From Enterobacteriaceae bacterium (lineage in GTDB: Bacteria > Pseudomonadota > Gammaproteobacteria > Enterobacterales > Enterobacteriaceae), in NCBI GenBank assembly GCA_031253755.1, contig JAIRVT010000008.1:1-36818 (forward strand): 36,818 bases of DNA, written 5' to 3'. Position numbers and translations under genes: made by a program. A model generated the notes under the pieces. That model made no database searches. It saw only the letters and a list, made by a program, of their open reading frames with translations, and was not told the DNA's origin. Shown here one piece after another: positions 35,495-36,818 of this stretch. The stretch's first letter is position 1, and every line of letters starts with the position of its first letter.

Positions 35495-35992
35495 ATGAAC
35501 ATCATCAAACAGATATTGATTCAGGATCTTGAGAGGGTCAATCTCGCAGAGCAAAGAGACGGCAAGGTGCATTTTAATGGCATATTTATTCATCAGCATC
35601 CGTACCTGTTTTTGGCGATGATCGTTGCTTATGCTTTTCTTGTGGCGCTGATGTGGTATGCCCCCTATTTTGGAATTTGGTCAATTGTGCTATTTACTCT
35701 GCTTTTTTGCTTGATGGCCGCCGTTCTGCTATTTGATATCAAACCAACCTACCATTTTGAAGATATCGATATTTTGGATTTACGGGTCTGTTACAACGGC
35801 GAATGGTTCGTCGATGAAAAAGTCTCTCAGAGTGCCATTAACACGATACTCACTCATCCCAAAGTCCCTCATGAAATTAAAAAAGAGATAGAACACATTG
35901 CCGAAAGAAAAGACGGGATCTGTTTTTATGATGTATTTATGCTTGCCTGTTCAGAACAATCACCGTACACGCGTATAAATAAAAGTATGTAA
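35495..35992 (+). CDS. ylaC: YlaC-family inner-membrane protein
   Basis: The 165-residue protein has a short soluble N-terminus (RDGKVHFNGIFIHQHP) and two membrane helices near residues 39-58 and 60-80. A conserved cytoplasmic domain begins YHFEDIDILDLRVCYNGEWF, which aligns with E. coli YlaC (YEDIDVLDFRVCYNGEWY). FYDVF near the C-terminus is also shared. The function of YlaC is not established; it is annotated in enterobacteria as an inner-membrane protein. The gene stands alone between the divergent cold-shock gene and the tRNA-Asn genes. Confidence 0.88.
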   Translation: MNIIKQILIQDLERVNLAEQRDGKVHFNGIFIHQHPYLFLAMIVAYAFLVALMWYAPYFGIWSIVLFTLLFCLMAAVLLFDIKPTYHFEDIDILDLRVCYNGEWFVDEKVSQSAINTILTHPKVPHEIKKEIEHIAERKDGICFYDVFMLACSEQSPYTRINKSM

Positions 35993-36078
35993 TTTCATTA
36001 GGATAGTGTATTTTTAACCCAATGCGCTTATATGATGAGCACTCAGTAGAAAACCAGTGGGAAAATGATATTTTGGCG

Positions 36079-36107
36079 TTGACACTCTCCGTATTCGCCG
36101 TTAATAT
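36079..36107 (+). promoter_or_regulatory. Strong promoter of the first tRNA-Asn gene
   Basis: TTGACA (36079-36084), 17 bases, then TAATAT (36102-36107), followed by the GC-rich discriminator TCGCCCCG. That combination is typical of stringently controlled stable-RNA promoters. It lies about 80 bases before the tRNA. Confidence 0.9.
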
Positions 36108-36193
36108 TCGCCCCGTTCCGTTAGCTACCTCGGTTGTTCTACTGGATCTACTAGAGAATAAATAGCAGAGAATAGAATAAGGAACGCAGTAAT

Positions 36194-36269
36194 TCCTCCA
36201 TAGTTCAGTCGGTAGAACGGCGGACTGTTAATCCGTATGTCACTGGTTCGAGTCCAGTTGGAGGAGCCA
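36194..36269 (+). tRNA. tRNA-Asn (anticodon GUU)
   Basis: This is a 76-base gene with encoded CCA. The acceptor stem TCCTCCA pairs with TGGAGGA, the anticodon loop is CTGTTAA with GTT, the T-loop is TTCGAGT and the discriminator base is G. It has its own promoter and is followed after 9 bases by an intrinsic terminator. Confidence 0.97.
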
Positions 36270-36278
36270 AATTTTAAG

Positions 36279-36311
36279 AAGCCCGATTAGTTCTGCTAGC
36301 CGGGCTTTTTG
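36279..36311 (+). terminator. Terminator of the first tRNA-Asn gene
   Basis: AAGCCCG (36279-36285) pairs with CGGGCTT (36301-36307), with an inner TAGT/GCTA pairing and a T-run directly after the stem. An intrinsic terminator. Confidence 0.9.
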
Positions 36312-36472
36312 CTGTTTGTACAAAAATAAAATCACAAGAGATGGTAAAACTTCAAGCTCAAGCAATATGTCTGAAAAATAAGCGCACTGATGATATTTTG
36401 TCATAAAAAATAACAAAACATCGCCAGCCTGAATACCTCTCAACCGATTGAATTTATTTTTTATTTTTTCGC

Positions 36473-36501
36473 TTTACAAGCTTCCTCCATTCCCCTATCA
36501 T
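36473..36501 (+). promoter_or_regulatory. Promoter of the second tRNA-Asn gene
   Basis: TTTACA (36473-36478), 17 bases, then TATCAT (36496-36501), followed by TCGCCTCGTTC. The discriminator matches that of the first promoter except for single-base changes. It is a weakened relative of it, only about 30 bases from the tRNA, because the 56-base spacer present in the first copy is missing. Confidence 0.75.
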
Positions 36502-36531
36502 TCGCCTCGTTCTGTCAAGGAACGCAGCAAT

Positions 36532-36607
36532 TCCTCCATAGTTCAGTCGGTAGAACGGCGGACTGTTAATCCGTATGTCACTGGTTCGAGTCCAGTTGGA
36601 GGAGCCA
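36532..36607 (+). tRNA. tRNA-Asn (anticodon GUU), second copy
   Basis: All 76 bases are identical to the first tRNA-Asn gene, including the encoded CCA, although the flanking DNA has diverged. Confidence 0.97.
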
Positions 36608-36616
36608 AATTCTAAG

Positions 36617-36648
36617 AAGCCCGATTAGCTCTGCTAGCCGGGCTTTTT
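36617..36648 (+). terminator. Terminator of the second tRNA-Asn gene
   Basis: AAGCCCG (36617-36623) pairs with CGGGCTT (36639-36645), with a perfect inner TAGC/GCTA stem and TTTTT after it. It is slightly more stable than the copy in unit 1, because the inner G-U pair is G-C here. Confidence 0.9.
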
Positions 36649-36818
36649 GCTGTTTGGCTGCTTGTAGCACAAAAGTATTGGCAAAAATAAAATCAAAAAA
36701 TGTGGTGAAATTTCAAGTTCAGGCAAACTGGCTTAAAAATAAGCGCATTGATGATATTCTGCCATAAAAAATAACAAAATATCGCCAACCTGAATATTTC
36801 TCAACCGATTGAATTTAT

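Larger units (their letters stand above)
36179..36457 (+). repeat. Tandem duplication unit 1 (tRNA-Asn, terminator and downstream DNA)
   Basis: From AAGGAACGCAG through the tRNA, the terminator and about 150 further bases to CCGATTGAATTTAT, this matches 36517-36818 in order. The tRNA is identical in both units, and the non-coding part has diverged with one insertion of about 23 bases in unit 2. The promoter regions upstream of each unit are also related. Confidence 0.9.
36517..36818 (+). repeat. Tandem duplication unit 2, cut by the window edge
   Basis: This is the second copy of the promoter-tRNA-terminator unit; the tRNA-to-tRNA period is 338 bases. The window stops at GATTGAATTTAT, which in unit 1 lies only about 16 bases before promoter 2. 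Confidence 0.9.

Noticed and set aside
36240..36443. 67-codon reverse frame after the first tRNA-Asn
   Set aside because: It runs into the tRNA and through its terminator; its C-terminus is antisense tRNA.

Overview
The window looks like a chromosomal segment of an enterobacterium of the Morganellaceae type, most plausibly Xenorhabdus or Photorhabdus. The gene content is enterobacterial (flhBA-che-mot-flhDC, nemRA, a CspC-like protein, ylaC, tRNA-Asn), intergenic DNA is very AT-rich, and ERIC-like repeats are present. The genus is inferred from these features and not from a database match.

Layout. Positions 1-2922 (minus strand) hold flhBA of the flagellar export apparatus; flhA runs off the left edge. 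Positions 18775-31460 (minus strand) hold the rest of the flagellar and chemotaxis cluster in transcription order flhD-flhC-motA-motB-cheA-cheW-MCP-MCP-cheR-cheB-cheY-cheZ. The two halves are separated by about 15.7 kb of accessory genes between cheZ and flhB, which are usually close neighbours in this layout.

The accessory block has three parts. Cassette A (3104-7733, minus, low GC) encodes an ATP-grasp ligase, a GHMP-kinase-like protein, an unrecognised 265-residue protein and an MFS exporter. A nemR-nemA module with NemR operators and a 14-helix MFS transporter occupy 8012-11374 on the plus strand. Cassette B (11392-18594, minus) encodes an alpha/beta hydrolase, an alanine/glycine-type sodium symporter, a KamA-family radical SAM aminomutase, a second ATP-grasp ligase, an isoleucine-hydroxylase-like 2-oxoglutarate dioxygenase and another MFS exporter. 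Both cassettes have the layout of small secreted amino-acid-derived or peptide metabolite pathways: enzymes that modify an amino acid, an ATP-dependent ligase and an exporter. Cassette B is the best candidate for an undescribed system. Its aminomutase lacks both acidic residues that bind the lysine side chain in true lysine 2,3-aminomutases, and a structured leader lies directly upstream of it.

Right of flhD lies about 3.3 kb of AT-rich DNA without an intact recognisable gene. It begins with the flhDC control region, which has a perfect CRP site and a perfect RcsAB-type palindrome at nearly the E. coli-equivalent positions. It also contains an ERIC-like repeat and a decayed gene (33864-34337). 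Then come a CspC-like cold-shock gene with a long leader and strong terminator, ylaC, and two tRNA-Asn genes in a diverged tandem duplication in which each copy keeps its own promoter and terminator. The window ends inside the second unit, so a third copy may follow.
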